The position numbers and the translations under genes are program-made. Shown here one piece after another: positions 62,787 to 64,000 of a stretch of 64,000 nt of DNA (positions within the stretch are counted from its first letter, which is position 1; every line of letters begins with the position of its first letter). The notes under the pieces were generated by a model that did not search any database, had not been told where the DNA came from, and saw only the letters and a list, made by a program, of their open reading frames with translations. The stretch comes from Sediminibacillus albus. GTDB lineage: Bacteria > Bacillota > Bacilli > Bacillales > Amphibacillaceae. The stretch spans positions 62,001-126,000 of the forward strand of contig NZ_FNFL01000006.1 in assembly GCF_900101125.1 (NCBI RefSeq). The letters are read 5' to 3'.

Positions 62787-64000
62787 TTATTCACTCTTTA
62801 TCGCAACATTATCTTTTCCAAGAATACTGTACAAGCTGTTCAGACTATTATTATTGATATGGATATGATAGCTGCTTGAGAGCTGATAAGTTTTTCTCCG
62901 GTCGGCATGGTAGACAATAATCGGATTGCTTCCCGGATATTCATCAGCAATTGCTTTAATTTTTTCCAGCATCCCTTGATCATTACTGCTATATATTTTA
63001 ATAAATAATTGCTTTTCAGGTGTTTTTGCCAAACTATCTTCTTCGAATAGTTTTATTTCCGACAGCAGCCACTGGATGCGATCATTTCTTTTTTCCGGCT
63101 TGCCTTTTATTACTATCAATTGTTCTTCTTCTAGCCACCTGTGTACTTGACGGAAAAGTTCCGGAAAAATTACTGACTCTATTTGCCCGCTTTCATCCCC
63201 AACGGTCATAAAAGCCATCGGATCGCCTCTCTTTGTTCTAATAGTCTTTAATTCCTGGACTACAGCTCCTGCAGAAAGGTTATTCCTTCCGACAAACCTG
63301 CTTGATTCGCTCAACCGTATAAAACCAGCCGCCCGCAAATCCTGGCGGTACTTCGCCAATGGATGGCTTGAAACATAAATGCCTAAGACTTCTTTTTCAA
63401 AGGCAAGTTTTTTCATCTCGGAGAAGTCTGCTGTTTCCTTGTAGGCTGCATCAAGCTCGACATCACTTTGGAAAAAAGTTTGTTGATCATCAAATTCGCC
63501 AAACAATTCCCCTTGTTCCATTGCCTGGTCAATCGTCCCCAGCAAACTGGCCCGATTAGCGTAAGTTCCATCAAACGCACCTGCAAGTACCAGTGATTCC
63601 AGTACGGGGCGGTTAACAGTCTTTAACGAGACTCGCAAACAAAAGTCAAACAGGTTTTTGAAAGTACCCTTTTTCCTCGCTTGAAGTATTTCTTTTACTG
63701 CTTGTCCGCCGACACCTTTAATCGACAACAACCCCATTCGAATATGGTTGTTTTCCACACTGAACCTGCCATAACTCTGGTTTATTGAAGGGGGAAGCAC
63801 ACTTATACCAAGTTGTTTAGCCTCACTGACATACAGCTGAATCTTCTCCTGCTGATTAGCCACAGAACCCATAAGCTCAGCCATGAAGAAGGCTGGAAAA
63901 TGAGCCTTTAAATAAGCCAGTTGATAAGAAATCATACTATAAGCTACCGCATGGCTCCGATTGAACCCATAATTGGAAAACCGAACAATCCAGTCGAATA
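62787..64000 (-). CDS. dnaE: DNA polymerase III alpha subunit DnaE, C-terminal part (runs off the window)
   Basis: The second replicative polymerase of Gram-positives, extending RNA primers on the lagging strand. About 404 codons of the 3' part are present; the frame is open to base 64000 and enters with FDWIVRFSNYGFNRSHAVAY, so upstream ATG codons such as 63935 are internal. It contains the end of the polymerase fingers, the helix-hairpin-helix region (MGLLSIKGVGGQAVKEIL) and the OB fold (AGAVVQELKTIRTKRGDPMA, FMTVGDESGQIESVIFPELF). It ends ...NVAIKSE. The PHP and catalytic Asp residues lie outside the window. Confidence 0.97.
   Translation of the reverse strand, partial: FDWIVRFSNYGFNRSHAVAYSMISYQLAYLKAHFPAFFMAELMGSVANQQEKIQLYVSEAKQLGISVLPPSINQSYGRFSVENNHIRMGLLSIKGVGGQAVKEILQARKKGTFKNLFDFCLRVSLKTVNRPVLESLVLAGAFDGTYANRASLLGTIDQAMEQGELFGEFDDQQTFFQSDVELDAAYKETADFSEMKKLAFEKEVLGIYVSSHPLAKYRQDLRAAGFIRLSESSRFVGRNNLSAGAVVQELKTIRTKRGDPMAFMTVGDESGQIESVIFPELFRQVHRWLEEEQLIVIKGKPEKRNDRIQWLLSEIKLFEEDSLAKTPEKQLFIKIYSSNDQGMLEKIKAIADEYPGSNPIIVYHADRRKTYQLSSSYHIHINNNSLNSLYSILGKDNVAIKSE

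Overview
The window is a stretch of chromosomal core from a low-GC, endospore-forming Gram-positive bacterium of the family Bacillaceae. Spore genes (gerE, sspI, ytxC, ytaF, ytvI), T-box leaders, an L20-type leader and a sigma-W-like promoter all point there. Gene order follows Bacillus subtilis almost continuously from racE to dnaE. The few inserted genes and the repeats look more like the Oceanobacillus/Virgibacillus/Lentibacillus side of the family, but the species cannot be fixed from the sequence alone. Nearly all genes lie on the minus strand; plus-strand exceptions are yslB, rnhC, sspI, a transglycosylase gene, ysdB and ytvI.

Layout. 1-5.4 kb: racE, a MarR regulator, gerE, a thioesterase and the succinate dehydrogenase operon sdhCAB. 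5.6-8.5 kb: yslB, uvrC, trxA. 8.8-13.8 kb: fatty-acid degradation (etfA, etfB, fadB, fadR, lcfA) with a clear FadR operator and promoter. 14-21 kb: an unannotated 27-residue membrane ORF, yshE, mutS2, polX, cvpA, zapA, rnhC. 21-26 kb: pheST with a T-box, ysgA, sspI. 26-29 kb: a transglycosylase, a 59-bp direct-repeat element, the M42 aminopeptidase ysdC and an all-alpha dUTPase. 29-34 kb: ysdB, a VTT-domain protein, ysdA, infC-rpmI-rplT with leader, and thrS with a T-box. 34.5-39.5 kb: ytxC, dnaI, dnaB, nrdR, an unknown gene and speD. 39.9-46.2 kb: gapB, a palindromic repeat, coaE, ytaF, mutM, polA. 46.5-53 kb: phoR, phoP, a MaoC-like protein and the TCA genes mdh, icd, citZ. 53.4-64 kb: ytwI, ytvI, fxsA, pyk, pfkA, accA, accD, a GntR regulator, malic enzyme and the 3' part of dnaE.

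How the genes work together. Much of the window is central carbon flow: lower glycolysis (pfkA, pyk), gluconeogenesis (gapB), TCA steps (citZ, icd, mdh, sdhCAB), malate to pyruvate (malic enzyme), malonyl-CoA formation (accDA) and beta-oxidation (lcfA, fadB, etfBA). Visible control sites match this: cre-like sites near citZ, the maoC-like gene, lcfA and sdhC, a CcpN-consensus site at gapB, a FadR operator at fadR, and a FadR/PdhR-type GntR operator in front of the malic enzyme. The rest is replication and repair (dnaE, polA, dnaB, dnaI, mutS2, polX, mutM, uvrC, rnhC) and translation (pheST, thrS, infC, rpmI, rplT).

No mobile element with a transposase, no prophage, no CRISPR array and no defence island is present. 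I did not find a clearly new multi-gene system. The most interesting leads are the small membrane ORF, the regulator-operator pair for malic enzyme, three structured or repeated intergenic elements, and a PhoR that lacks its extracytoplasmic domain.
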